A DNA stretch of 17,141 nt from Campylobacterales bacterium (GCA_013388565.1 JACAEZ010000103.1:1-17141); one strand, 5' to 3'. Shown: positions 7,903 through 16,098, counted from the stretch's first letter. Notes: a model not told the origin generated them from the sequence alone. Numbers and translations are program-made.

Positions 7903-8796
7903 TTACTTTTTTATATTCATTAAAAAATTTACTATATTATCAACAAAAGCATCATATTTTTTATCTTTTAAATATGCAATATAGAGTTTTCTTTTTAGTT
8001 TGAAGTTTTTTATTCTTGATTCAAATAGTAATCCACTCGCAACTTCATCTGCAATAGCATGTTTTGAAATAATAGAAACAGTTTGTTTATCTTTTGGGCT
8101 TTTTAAGATAGATTGTTTTACAGATGTTGAACTACTTACAACACCTCTTACATTAAAGCTATTGCATTCAACTCCGATAGCTTCAAACATCTCACTAACA
8201 AGTTTTCTAGTATGACTTCCTTCTTCTCTACAAATCCACTCAAAATTGTATAACTCATCTTTTTTTAAAAATTTTGGTAAAGCAACATTTGAAAATAGAA
8301 CCAATTCATCTTCAATCCACTCTCTATAAATAATACCATCTCTAAAAACAGGAGACTCTATCATAGCAATATCTACTCTTTTATCAACTAACTCTTCTAT
8401 CATGTCATCACTCAATCCAACTTTGATAAACACCTCATTTTTAATCATACCTTTTATCTCTTCTAAAAATTCAGGTAATATGTAGTTTCCTATTGTAAAA
8501 GATGAACCAATCGCAAATGTCATCTCTTTATTTATAATTTTTATTACCTCTTTTTCAGCATTAGAGATACATCTTTCAAGTTTATTTACAACACTTAAAA
8601 GTTTTTCACCCTCTTTTGTTAGTTTTACACCATTTTTCTTTCTATCTATTATTCTTGCATCTAAATAATCTTCAATGAATTTTATCTGTTGAGTAACTGC
8701 TGGTTGTGAAATTCCTAATTTTGCAGATGCTTTTGAAAAACTTTTCTCTTTTACAACTGTCAAAAATGTTTCAAGTTTAGCAAAATCTTTTAACAT
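7903..8796 (-). CDS. LysR-type transcriptional regulator
   Basis: The 297-residue length is standard for LysR regulators. The N-terminal winged helix-turn-helix covers about residues 1-62, with the hallmark FSKASAKLGISQPAVTQQIK and the LT(K)EGE wing. The effector-binding domain runs from about 92 to the end (FAIGSSFTIGNYILPEFL, then VDIAMIES). LysR proteins act as tetramers that bind small-molecule co-inducers; the ligand here cannot be read from sequence. AAGGG at 8803-8807 (minus strand) lies 6 nt before the ATG. It is the first gene of the minus-strand block and diverges from the uvrD operon across 125 bp, so autoregulation and control of the downstream kinases or of uvrD are possible. The family call is secure. 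Confidence 0.95.
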   Translation of the reverse strand: MLKDFAKLETFLTVVKEKSFSKASAKLGISQPAVTQQIKFIEDYLDARIIDRKKNGVKLTKEGEKLLSVVNKLERCISNAEKEVIKIINKEMTFAIGSSFTIGNYILPEFLEEIKGMIKNEVFIKVGLSDDMIEELVDKRVDIAMIESPVFRDGIIYREWIEDELVLFSNVALPKFLKKDELYNFEWICREEGSHTRKLVSEMFEAIGVECNSFNVRGVVSSSTSVKQSILKSPKDKQTVSIISKHAIADEVASGLLFESRIKNFKLKRKLYIAYLKDKKYDAFVDNIVNFLMNIKK

Positions 8797-8821
8797 AACA
8801 TACCCTTATTAATTTTTTGAA

Positions 8822-8827
8822 ATTATA
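8822..8827 (-). promoter_or_regulatory. Putative -10 element for the LysR gene block
   Basis: On the minus strand this reads TATAAT, preceded by GT, giving an expected RNA start near 8815, about 19 nt before the LysR ATG. No -35 hexamer is clear; upstream DNA is T/A-rich, as is usual for sigma-70 promoters in this phylum. Confidence 0.5.
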
Positions 8828-8832
8828 ACGAT

Positions 8833-8844
8833 AATTTATAAATT
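8833..8844. promoter_or_regulatory. 12-bp palindrome between divergent promoters, possible LysR operator
   Basis: AATTTATAAATT is a perfect palindrome lying between the two divergent -10 elements, the place where LysR proteins often bind. It is made only of A and T in A+T-rich DNA, so chance is a real alternative. Confidence 0.25.
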
Positions 8845-8876
8845 TTTCAATAAGTTTTATTTATAGTGTAGTTTGA

Positions 8877-8882
8877 TATAAT
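8877..8882 (+). promoter_or_regulatory. Putative -10 element for the uvrD operon
   Basis: TATAAT, with T-rich sequence upstream and no evident -35 element, as expected for sigma-70 promoters of Campylobacterota. The predicted RNA start is near 8889, giving a leader of about 33 nt before the uvrD ATG. The ribosome site there is a weak purine run (AAGAAGAGAG) directly before the ATG. Confidence 0.6.
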
Positions 8883-8921
8883 CCGTAAAATAACAAAAAT
8901 TGAAATATTTAAAGAAGAGAG

Positions 8922-10973
8922 ATGGAAGATTATTTAAAAGAGCTAAATAGTTCGCAAAAAAATGCAGCAACACATATAGATGGACCGCTACTTATTTTAG
9001 CAGGTGCAGGAAGTGGAAAGACAAAAACTATAACAACAAGATTAGCATATTTGCTATCTTTAGGAATTGACCCAGCAAATACATTGACACTTACATTTAC
9101 AAATAAAGCCGCATCTTCCATGAGAGATAGAGCATTAAACATGATAGATAAAAGAAGTGTCCCATATCCTCCGCTTCTTTGTACTTTTCACAAATTTGGA
9201 CTTATTTTTTTAAAATTTTATATCAATAAATTGGATAGAAAAATTGGATTTGTTGTAATAGATACTGATGATAAAAAGAAAATTTTAAAAGAGATTGATG
9301 ATACATTACCTATTGGATTTGTTGTAAGTGAAATATCAAAATATAAAAATGCTCTTTTAGAGCCTAACTTAGTAATAGAAAAAGCTGAAAATGATAATTA
9401 TAAAAAAATAGCATTGATTTATGAAAAGTATCAAAATTATATAAATGAGAATAATTTGATAGATTTTGATGATTTAATTGCACTTCCTTATATGATACTT
9501 GATAAATATGAAGATGTTCGAGATGAGGTGAGTCAAAGGTACCAATATTTAATGGTTGATGAATATCAAGATACAAATGATTTACAATTTAAACTACTAA
9601 AAAAAATCTGCTATACACATAATAATATATGTGTTGTTGGAGATGATGACCAGAGTATTTATGGATTTCGTGGGGCAAATGTAAAAAATATTTTAGAGTT
9701 TCACAATATGTTTGATAATACAAAAGTTGTAAAACTAGAAGAAAATTATCGTTCAACATCTCAAATTTTAAAAGCTGCAAATGAACTTATAGAACATAAT
9801 CGAAATAGACTTGGTAAAAAACTTGTAAGCACTATAGGAGATGGAAAAGAGATTGGTTTGATTGAATCGAATGATGAAAATGAAGAGGCTGATAAAATAG
9901 CTAAAATGATAAAAAATTTAGTCTCAAATGGTGTAAATCAAAAAAATATAGCAATTTTGTTTAGAATAAATGCACTAAGTAGGTCAATAGAAGAGGGACT
10001 TAATCGAGCTGGAATTGCTTATAAACTAGTTGGTGGAGTTAGATTTTATGAAAGGCTTGAGATAAAAGATTTGATAAGCTATTTTAGGCTTGTTGTAAAC
10101 CCTCATGATGATTTTTCTTTAAAAAGAGTGATTAATCGACCAAAAAGAGGAATAGGCAAAACAACTTTAGAAAAGATTGAAAAAAATGCTTATACTAAAA
10201 AACTATCTATATTTAACTATTTACAAAATACAGATGAAAAAGAGTTGTCAAAAAATATTGGGAAAAAAGATGTAAAACCAATTAAAGAGTTTTGTGAAAA
10301 TATCTCTATTTTACAACAATATGTTGAAAACTCTATGATGAGATTTATTGATGAGTTTGATAGTGTTGTGAAGTTTAAAGAGTCGTTTGAAAATACACCA
10401 GAGAGCTTTGATAGACTCTCTAACATTGATGAATTTTTTGGACTATTTAGAGATTTTGTAAAAAACAGTCCATTTAGCAATTTAGATGATTTTTTAAATG
10501 ATATTTCCCTTCAAAGTGATAGTGATATTGCAGATGATGAGATGATTTCTATCATGAGTGTTCATGCTTCAAAAGGGCTAGAGTTTGAGTATCTATTTGT
10601 TATTGGGCTTGAAGAGGGATTTTTCCCACTTTTAGGTGATGGATGTGATATTGAAGAGGAGAGAAGGCTTGGATATGTAGCCCTCACTAGAGCCAAAAAA
10701 GAGCTAACACTTAGTTATGTAAATAGTAGATTTTACAAAGGTAAAAGAACAAGGCTTGATAAAAGCAGATTTTTAAAAGAGGCAGGTTTGATAAAAGGGA
10801 GTTTTTCAATGCAAACTAGTGCAACTTTTAAAAAAGGTGATTTGGTAAGCCATAAAATATTTGGAATAGGAAGAGTTTTGGAAGTTCAAAAAATTAACAA
10901 AGATTATAAACTTAAAATTAATTTTGGTGGCTCTAATAGAGATATTTTATCTTCATTTGTGGAGAAAGCATGA
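8922..10973 (+). CDS. uvrD: UvrD/PcrA/Rep-type superfamily 1 DNA helicase
   Basis: This 3'-5' DNA helicase of 683 residues should act in nucleotide excision and mismatch repair and in clearing replication or transcription blocks. SF1A motifs occur in order: Q-motif LNSSQKNAA (8-16), Walker A GAGSGKT (28-34), Ia TFTNKAA, Walker B VDEYQDTND with Asp213/Glu214, motif III GDDDQSIYGFRG (240-251), motif IV ENYRSTSQI, motif V SVHASKGLEFEYLFVIG, and motif VI GYVALTRAKK. The C-terminal segment GDLVSHKIFGIGRVLEV and following residues match the Tudor-like tail of PcrA and UvrD that contacts RNA polymerase, so PcrA/UvrD fits better than Rep. It is the first gene of the operon, and its last 4 nt overlap truB (ATGA). 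The assignment within UvrD, PcrA and Rep is approximate. Confidence 0.93.
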   Translation: MEDYLKELNSSQKNAATHIDGPLLILAGAGSGKTKTITTRLAYLLSLGIDPANTLTLTFTNKAASSMRDRALNMIDKRSVPYPPLLCTFHKFGLIFLKFYINKLDRKIGFVVIDTDDKKKILKEIDDTLPIGFVVSEISKYKNALLEPNLVIEKAENDNYKKIALIYEKYQNYINENNLIDFDDLIALPYMILDKYEDVRDEVSQRYQYLMVDEYQDTNDLQFKLLKKICYTHNNICVVGDDDQSIYGFRGANVKNILEFHNMFDNTKVVKLEENYRSTSQILKAANELIEHNRNRLGKKLVSTIGDGKEIGLIESNDENEEADKIAKMIKNLVSNGVNQKNIAILFRINALSRSIEEGLNRAGIAYKLVGGVRFYERLEIKDLISYFRLVVNPHDDFSLKRVINRPKRGIGKTTLEKIEKNAYTKKLSIFNYLQNTDEKELSKNIGKKDVKPIKEFCENISILQQYVENSMMRFIDEFDSVVKFKESFENTPESFDRLSNIDEFFGLFRDFVKNSPFSNLDDFLNDISLQSDSDIADDEMISIMSVHASKGLEFEYLFVIGLEEGFFPLLGDGCDIEEERRLGYVALTRAKKELTLSYVNSRFYKGKRTRLDKSRFLKEAGLIKGSFSMQTSATFKKGDLVSHKIFGIGRVLEVQKINKDYKLKINFGGSNRDILSSFVEKA

Positions 10974-11800
10974 AAGAAAATAGACTTTTTGTAGCATATA
11001 AACCACCATTTGTAAGTTCTACACACTTTTTAAATAGACTAAAAAGAAAATATAATAAATCAAAAGCAGGTTTTTCTGGTACTCTTGACCCATTTGCAAA
11101 AGGGTGTTTGATAGTTGCATTTGGAAACTATACAAGACTTTTTTCTATACTCAAGAAAAATAAAAAAAGATATATTGCAACACTTTGGTTAGGGGCTGTT
11201 AGTTCTAGTTTAGATATAGAAAATATTTTAAATATTGAGAGTGTTGAGCCACTTAGTGAAGATGGAATAAAATGTGCTTTAAATTCGTTAATTGGTGAAG
11301 TTACATATTTACCTCCAAAATATAGTGCAAAATGGATAGATGGAGAGAGAGCTTACAAACTTACAAGAAATAATGTTGATTTTGAACTAGAAAATGTTAC
11401 AACTACAGTATATGATGTAAAATTGATAAATTATAACCATCCATTTATCACATTTGATATAACAATCAGTGAGGGTGGATATGTCAGAAGTTTGGCTCAA
11501 CTATTATGTGAAAGAGTTGGTGTTGTTGGTACTTTGTCGAGCTTAGAACGAGTTAGTGAAGGTGAATTTTTTTATGATAATGAAAAGCCACTAAATCCAG
11601 TTGATTTTATAGATTATCCAAAAAATAGATATTTTGGAGATATAGAAGATATAGCAAATGCTAAAAAAAATATAGATTTGCAGCTGTTTGAAAAACAAGA
11701 TGAAGGTATTTATCTGTTTGATTTTGATAAATTTTTTTCGATTATAGAGATTACAAATGAGAGAGTAAAATATTTAATGAATAGGATAGAGAGATGTTAG
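10970..11800 (+). CDS. truB: tRNA pseudouridine-55 synthase
   Basis: TruB isomerises U55 to pseudouridine in the T-loop of tRNAs. The 276-residue protein has the catalytic motif SGTLDPFAKGCL with Asp40 as nucleophile, the substrate loop segment PPKYSAKWIDGERAYKL, and EGGYVRSLAQLL, the counterpart of the family (S)GTYIRSLxxDLG motif. It is shorter than E. coli TruB (314 residues), as in related epsilonproteobacteria, with a divergent C-terminal region in place of a clear PUA-type end. The ATG overlaps the uvrD stop by 4 nt, and its own end overlaps csrA by 7 nt, so translation along this operon is probably coupled. Confidence 0.95.
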   Translation: MKENRLFVAYKPPFVSSTHFLNRLKRKYNKSKAGFSGTLDPFAKGCLIVAFGNYTRLFSILKKNKKRYIATLWLGAVSSSLDIENILNIESVEPLSEDGIKCALNSLIGEVTYLPPKYSAKWIDGERAYKLTRNNVDFELENVTTTVYDVKLINYNHPFITFDITISEGGYVRSLAQLLCERVGVVGTLSSLERVSEGEFFYDNEKPLNPVDFIDYPKNRYFGDIEDIANAKKNIDLQLFEKQDEGIYLFDFDKFFSIIEITNERVKYLMNRIERC

Positions 11801-12030
11801 TTCTTGCTAGAAAAGAAGATGAGAGTATTGTTATTGGCAAAGATATAAAAATTAAAATTTTAGGTATAGATAAAGGTGGTGTAAAGTTAGGAATTGATGC
11901 ACCTTCAAATATTTTGATACTTAGAGAAGAGCTAAAAAATGCTGTTGAGAGTGCAAATAAAGAGGCTGTAAACAGTCAAAATAGTGATTTGGATTTAAAA
12001 GATATTTATCAAAAAATTAAAAAATCATGA
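11794..12030 (+). CDS. csrA: Carbon storage regulator CsrA
   Basis: CsrA is a small dimeric RNA-binding protein that represses or activates translation at GGA sites; in Campylobacter and relatives it is antagonised by FliW and controls flagellin synthesis. The 78-residue protein starts MLVLARKEDESI and contains GIDAPSNILILREEL. The RNA-contacting residues Leu4, Arg6 and Arg44 are present. It is longer than the 61-residue E. coli protein through a charged C-terminal tail, as in Campylobacter. The start overlaps truB by 7 nt and the TGA stop overlaps the ispE ATG by 4 nt. Neither fliW nor flagellin genes are in the window, so the local targets cannot be named. Confidence 0.96.
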   Translation: MLVLARKEDESIVIGKDIKIKILGIDKGGVKLGIDAPSNILILREELKNAVESANKEAVNSQNSDLDLKDIYQKIKKS

Positions 12031-12788
12031 AGATATACTCTTATCCAAAAGTCAATCTTTTTTTAAAAATCACAGGTTTTAAAGATGGTTATCATCAAAT
12101 TATTTCACGATTTTTGTTGGTTGAAGATATTTTTGATGAAATAGAGTTTAGAAAAAAAGATAAAAGTGGTAGTTTTAATATTATTGGATTTGATTTTGCG
12201 GTTGAACAAAATTTGATTTATAAAGTTTATAAAAAAATAGAACATCTAAAAGGTGTAAAAGAGTTTTTTACTCATCATGAAATTGTAGTTACAAAAAAAA
12301 TACCTCAAGGCGGTGGGCTTGGTGGAGGGAGTTCTAATGCTGGTAGTTTTTTAAATTTGACAAATGAAGTGTTAGATTTGAAACTATCAAAAGATGAATT
12401 GTCGTATTTTGCAAAAAATGTTGGGGCTGATATACCATTTTTCATTCATGGATATAAATGTGCAAATGTTAGTGGATTTGGTGAAATTGTCGAAGAGTTT
12501 TATGATGCTGATTTTAAAGTAAAACTTTTTACAAATAGTATCCATTGTGACACTGCTACAGTTTATAAAAACTATAAATCAAAGTTTTTTTCACCGATAA
12601 ATGATGAAGAGTTTGAATACTATAAAAATTTAAAATTAAATGAATTTTTAACAACTCATGATAGCTTTAAAGCAAATGATTTATACAAAAGTGCTGTTGA
12701 TTTGTACCCAAAACTACTAGACTTTAAAAAAGATAATCTATATTTTAGCGGAAGTGGAAGTACATTTTTTGAGGTAATACATGACTAA
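12027..12788 (+). CDS. ispE: 4-diphosphocytidyl-2-C-methyl-D-erythritol kinase
   Basis: IspE uses ATP to phosphorylate CDP-methylerythritol in the MEP pathway of isoprenoid synthesis. The 253-residue GHMP-family kinase has YPKVNLFLKI with catalytic Lys8, the glycine-rich ATP loop PQGGGLGGGSSNAG (93-106), and GADIPFFIHG with catalytic Asp135. The C-terminal SGSGSTFF is the third GHMP motif. The length is normal for this phylum. The gene overlaps csrA by 4 nt and the following nucleotidyltransferase gene by 8 nt. In related genomes a housekeeping gene, often smpB, commonly follows ispE; here the toxin-antitoxin pair takes that place (recalled family context, not checked). Confidence 0.95.
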   Translation: MKIYSYPKVNLFLKITGFKDGYHQIISRFLLVEDIFDEIEFRKKDKSGSFNIIGFDFAVEQNLIYKVYKKIEHLKGVKEFFTHHEIVVTKKIPQGGGLGGGSSNAGSFLNLTNEVLDLKLSKDELSYFAKNVGADIPFFIHGYKCANVSGFGEIVEEFYDADFKVKLFTNSIHCDTATVYKNYKSKFFSPINDEEFEYYKNLKLNEFLTTHDSFKANDLYKSAVDLYPKLLDFKKDNLYFSGSGSTFFEVIHD

Positions 12789-13074
12789 AGATGAGATATT
12801 AAACTATTTGAGAGTTCATAAATCTGATTTTAAAGATAGATTTGGAGTTATTAAAATAGGGCTTTTTGGTTCATTTGCAAGAGATGAACAAAGAGAAGAT
12901 AGTGATATAGATTTGGTTATAGAGTTAGAAAAAGATAAAAAAAATTTAAAAACATTTTTTGACATAAAAAGAGAGTTAGAGGAGTATTTTGGAAAAAATG
13001 TTGATTTGGGAATAGAGCAGACACTAAAACCAATCGTAAAAGAGCATGTAAAAAAAGATATAATTTATGTCTAA
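12781..13074 (+). CDS. mntA: MntA-type minimal nucleotidyltransferase antitoxin
   Basis: This 97-residue protein is a minimal nucleotidyltransferase of the polymerase-beta superfamily. It carries the exact GSX10DXD motif: Gly30-Ser31, then ten residues, then Asp42-Ile-Asp44, with a third acidic residue in NVDLGI (Asp75). In type VII HepT/MntA systems this enzyme adds AMP units to a tyrosine of the HEPN toxin and silences it. The gene directly precedes a HepT-like gene and overlaps it by 8 nt, as expected for such a pair. It also overlaps ispE by 8 nt, tying it to a housekeeping operon. All catalytic residues are intact, so it is probably active. The family call is strong; antitoxin activity is inferred from pairing. 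Confidence 0.88.
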   Translation: MTKDEILNYLRVHKSDFKDRFGVIKIGLFGSFARDEQREDSDIDLVIELEKDKKNLKTFFDIKRELEEYFGKNVDLGIEQTLKPIVKEHVKKDIIYV

Positions 13075-13429
13075 AAGAGATTTTAGACTTTTTGTAAATG
13101 ATATAAAAGAGTCTTGTGAAGCGATATTTGAGTATGTAAAAGAGTTAAATTTTGATGAGTTTATAGAAGATAGAAAAACATATAGTGCAGTCATACGAGA
13201 GTTTGAAATAATCGGTGAAGCGACTAAATATTTACCAACAGATATAACAGATAAATATAGTGATATTGGCTGGAGAGATATAAAAGATTTCAGAAATTTA
13301 TTAATTCATGAATATTTTGGGGTTGATTTTGAGATAGTTTGGAATACAATAAAAGATGATTTACCAAAGCTTTATAAAGTAATTCAAGATATTAAAAATT
13401 TGCTTGAGATAAATAAAGGAGTGTCATGA
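13067..13429 (+). CDS. hepT: HepT-type HEPN toxin (DUF86)
   Basis: This 120-residue helical HEPN protein (DUF86) has the active motif R-X4-H-X-Y as RNLLIHEY: Arg76, His81, Tyr83. In HepT toxins Arg and His form the RNase site and the Tyr is the residue modified by MntA. The segments [14 protein letters not shown] and [12 protein letters not shown] are typical of the family. The gene overlaps mntA by 8 nt and nfo by 4 nt (ATGA). The motif is complete, so the toxin looks functional rather than decayed. The target RNA is unknown. A non-toxic housekeeping use of the pair is possible given its place in the operon. Confidence 0.88.
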   Translation: MSKRDFRLFVNDIKESCEAIFEYVKELNFDEFIEDRKTYSAVIREFEIIGEATKYLPTDITDKYSDIGWRDIKDFRNLLIHEYFGVDFEIVWNTIKDDLPKLYKVIQDIKNLLEINKGVS

Positions 13430-14271
13430 AATACATTGGAGCTCATGTGAGTATTAGTGGTGGGGTTTTTAATGCACCGCTGAATGCAAAGGCTATTGGG
13501 GCGAATGCTTTTGCTATGTTTACAAAAAACCAACGACAATGGACATCTAAGCCATTTGATAAAGAGACTATTGATTTATTTAAAAAAAATTTGGAGTTGG
13601 TGGATATAAAACCTCAAATGGTTTTGCCTCATGATAGTTATTTGATAAATATTGGAAGTCCAGAGGTTGAAAAGAGAGAAAAATCACTTGAAGCTTTTAT
13701 TGATGAGATACAAAGATGTTATGAGTTAGGGCTTGATAAGCTAAATTTTCACCCTGGGAGTCATTTGAAAATGATTTCAGAATATGAGTGTTTGGATTTG
13801 ATAGCAACTAACATGAATATTGCAATTAGTAAAACAAAAGATGTTATTTTAGTTATCGAAAACACAGCAGGTCAGGGTAGCAATTTGGGGTATAAGTTTG
13901 AACATTTGGCATATTTGATAGACAAAATCGAAGATAAAAGTAGAGTAGGGGTCTGTTTGGACACTTGTCACACATTTACCGCTGGTTATGATTTAAGAAC
14001 AAAAGAGGCTTTTGAGAAAACATTTTTAGAGTTTGACAAAATTGTTGGGTTTAAATATCTAAAAGGTATGCACATAAACGACTCAAAGCCAGATTTGGGT
14101 AGTAAAGTGGATAGACATGAGAGTTTAGGGCTTGGAAAATTGGGGCTTGAACTGTTTCGAATGATTATGAATAATAGTAGATTTGATGATATACCACTTA
14201 TTTTAGAGACGATTGATGAGAGTAAATGGGCGGATGAGATTAAGCTTTTAAAATCATTTGAAAAAAATTAG
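13426..14271 (+). CDS. nfo: Endonuclease IV (AP endonuclease)
   Basis: Endonuclease IV cleaves DNA at abasic sites and removes blocked 3' ends in base excision repair. The 281-residue TIM-barrel protein retains all nine metal ligands at the same numbers as the E. coli enzyme: His69, His109, Glu145, Asp179, His182, His216, Asp229, His231 and Glu261. The family signatures [28 protein letters not shown] and HINDSK are present. The ATG overlaps the hepT stop by 4 nt. With uvrD in the same operon this gives two DNA repair genes in one unit. The next gene begins 14 nt downstream. Confidence 0.97.
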   Translation: MKYIGAHVSISGGVFNAPLNAKAIGANAFAMFTKNQRQWTSKPFDKETIDLFKKNLELVDIKPQMVLPHDSYLINIGSPEVEKREKSLEAFIDEIQRCYELGLDKLNFHPGSHLKMISEYECLDLIATNMNIAISKTKDVILVIENTAGQGSNLGYKFEHLAYLIDKIEDKSRVGVCLDTCHTFTAGYDLRTKEAFEKTFLEFDKIVGFKYLKGMHINDSKPDLGSKVDRHESLGLGKLGLELFRMIMNNSRFDDIPLILETIDESKWADEIKLLKSFEKN

Positions 14272-14278
14272 AAGGGAG
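14272..14278 (+). promoter_or_regulatory. Ribosome binding site fixing a TTG start
   Basis: AAGGGAG, directly after the nfo stop, lies 7 nt before the TTG at 14286. The strong site supports this non-ATG start for the AAA+ ATPase gene; the next in-frame Met is well inside the protein. Confidence 0.75.
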
Positions 14279-14285
14279 TTTATAT

Positions 14286-16022
14286 TTGAAATTTTTAATA
14301 GATTTTATAGAATCAAAAGATGTTACTAAAACAGAGATTTATCAACATTTGAAATGTTCGCAAGAAGAGGCGAATATTTTAAAACATATGACAAAAGAGT
14401 ATTTAGAGGGTGTTGAAGATTTGGTTGTTTCTGAAATACTTTCAAATTTATATAAAAACCAAAAATATGGGCATATACAACATGTTCATTTGATAAAGGA
14501 TTTGTTAGATTTGGGTTGGATTGTTCAAAATTCATTTCATCAACTGAAAATTAATGATATTTCTGGGCTTGAACTATTAAATAGCTCTATCAGTCTTAGC
14601 AGTACATTTTTAAAATTGCTTGAAAATGGTTCGCTTGATTTGGTATTGCCTGAAATTACACCATATACAGACCATTTAGAGTATTTGCAAGACCAATTTT
14701 TGCGAATTGAACTTTATCAAAAACTAAATAATGTTAAACAAAATTATGCTCAAAATTCGCCAAATATTAGCCGACTGAAAAATAAACTTACAATGCTTGA
14801 AAATAGAATTGAAGAGAGATTAAAAGTAACTACTAGCGAAATAATAGTTGATAAATTTTTCAAAGATTATCATCTTGACGAAAAAGAGCAGATAATATTT
14901 TTAGCACTTCTAAAAGAGGAGTATGCAAGTGGTGGTGATGATAATTTGCGAGAGATGAATGCTTTGATTGATTTGATTAGTTTTGATGATTATGAGAGAA
15001 TTAAAAATCGTTCTATGCTTGAAGAGAGTTCAAAATTAATAGAGCAAGGTTTAATTGATTATGATGAGATGTTATCTCCATTTGGTGGTATTTCAAGAAG
15101 CTTTTTTATTCCAGAAGATACTTTGCAAAAAATTATATATCCTCAAAAAAAGAAAAAAGCAAAGAAGATGAAACTTGATATGCTTGTAAAAGAGCAGGAG
15201 TTATTTGAATTGGTTGAACCTAAAACCTCGCTTATTGATGTTGTTTTAAATCCAAAAACAAGAGAGGTATTGGACACTCTTTTGAAGCAAATTGATAAAA
15301 AAGTTGTAAATTTATTAATTGAATGGGGTGTAAAAGATAAAAAAAGTGGGCTTAGTTCAAAGATTATATTTTATGGACCACCAGGAACTGGAAAAACGAT
15401 GACAGCAGAATCTCTTGCAAAATCATTGAAAAAACAGGTTCTTAGTATAGATTGTTCTAAAATATTATCTATGTATGTTGGTGAAAGTGAAAAAAATGTA
15501 AAAAAGATATTTGATACATATAAAGAGTTGTCACAAAAATCTAAAAGTGAACCTATTTTATTGCTTGATGAGGCTGACCAATTTTTGAGTTTTAGAACAA
15601 CAAGTTCGCAAAGCAGTGCCGATAAAATGCACAATCAAATGCAAAATATCTTTTTAGAACAGATTGAAAAATTTGATGGAATACTGATAGCTACTACAAA
15701 TTTATTGGAAAATATAGACCCAGCTTTTTCAAGAAGATTTAATTATAAAATAGAGTTCAAAAAACCAAATTTAGAACAAAGATTAGAACTTTGGAAAAAA
15801 ATGTTACCAAAAAATGCACCATTTGAAAAAGGTTTTTCAATAGAAAAATTGGCTAATTTTAATTTAACTGGTGGACAAATAAATTTAATTGTAAAAAATT
15901 GTGCATATAAAGTAGCAGGAAAGGAGGAGCCACTATTTAAAATTGATGATTTTGTTACAGAAATACAAAAAGAGTTAACTGGAACATTTGATGGTGAAAA
16001 GGCATTAGGCTTTTTAGTATAA
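14286..16022 (+). CDS. AAA+ ATPase with uncharacterised N-terminal region
   Basis: The C-terminal 240 residues of this 578-residue protein form a classical AAA+ module: Walker A GPPGTGKT (364-371), Walker B LLLDEAD with Asp428/Glu429, sensor 1 ATTN (469-472), arginine finger region SRRF (Arg483/Arg484), and a small helical lid around LTGGQINLIVKN. It resembles the FtsH/Cdc48/spastin-like class in which ATP hydrolysis remodels proteins. No protease domain follows. Residues 1-340 are mostly helical and charged, with no family I recognise and no transmembrane segment. The start is TTG with a strong ribosome site. The gene follows nfo by 14 nt, so it is probably co-transcribed with the uvrD operon. 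It may be a substrate-remodelling chaperone, but the client is unknown. Confidence 0.85.
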   Translation: MKFLIDFIESKDVTKTEIYQHLKCSQEEANILKHMTKEYLEGVEDLVVSEILSNLYKNQKYGHIQHVHLIKDLLDLGWIVQNSFHQLKINDISGLELLNSSISLSSTFLKLLENGSLDLVLPEITPYTDHLEYLQDQFLRIELYQKLNNVKQNYAQNSPNISRLKNKLTMLENRIEERLKVTTSEIIVDKFFKDYHLDEKEQIIFLALLKEEYASGGDDNLREMNALIDLISFDDYERIKNRSMLEESSKLIEQGLIDYDEMLSPFGGISRSFFIPEDTLQKIIYPQKKKKAKKMKLDMLVKEQELFELVEPKTSLIDVVLNPKTREVLDTLLKQIDKKVVNLLIEWGVKDKKSGLSSKIIFYGPPGTGKTMTAESLAKSLKKQVLSIDCSKILSMYVGESEKNVKKIFDTYKELSQKSKSEPILLLDEADQFLSFRTTSSQSSADKMHNQMQNIFLEQIEKFDGILIATTNLLENIDPAFSRRFNYKIEFKKPNLEQRLELWKKMLPKNAPFEKGFSIEKLANFNLTGGQINLIVKNCAYKVAGKEEPLFKIDDFVTEIQKELTGTFDGEKALGFLV

Positions 16023-16023
16023 A

Positions 16024-16046
16024 TCATGTAACAATTCGTTACATGA
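16024..16046. promoter_or_regulatory. 9-bp dyad upstream of nuoA, possible operator or weak terminator
   Basis: TCATGTAAC at 16024-16032 pairs perfectly with GTTACATGA at 16038-16046 across a 5-base loop. It starts 2 nt after the AAA+ gene stop. No T-run follows on the plus strand, so it is a poor intrinsic terminator. The TGTAAC-N5-GTTACA form and a further GTTACA at 16069-16074 suggest a regulator binding site for the nuo promoter. Confidence 0.45.
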
Positions 16047-16098
16047 AAAATTATATGAGTCTCAAAAGGTTACACTAAAAAAAACTTTAAAGATATTT

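Noticed and set aside
12781..13429. The mntA/hepT pair as a recent mobile insertion
   Set aside because: No flanking repeats, integrase, tRNA or base-use change is visible, and gene overlaps join it to both neighbours.
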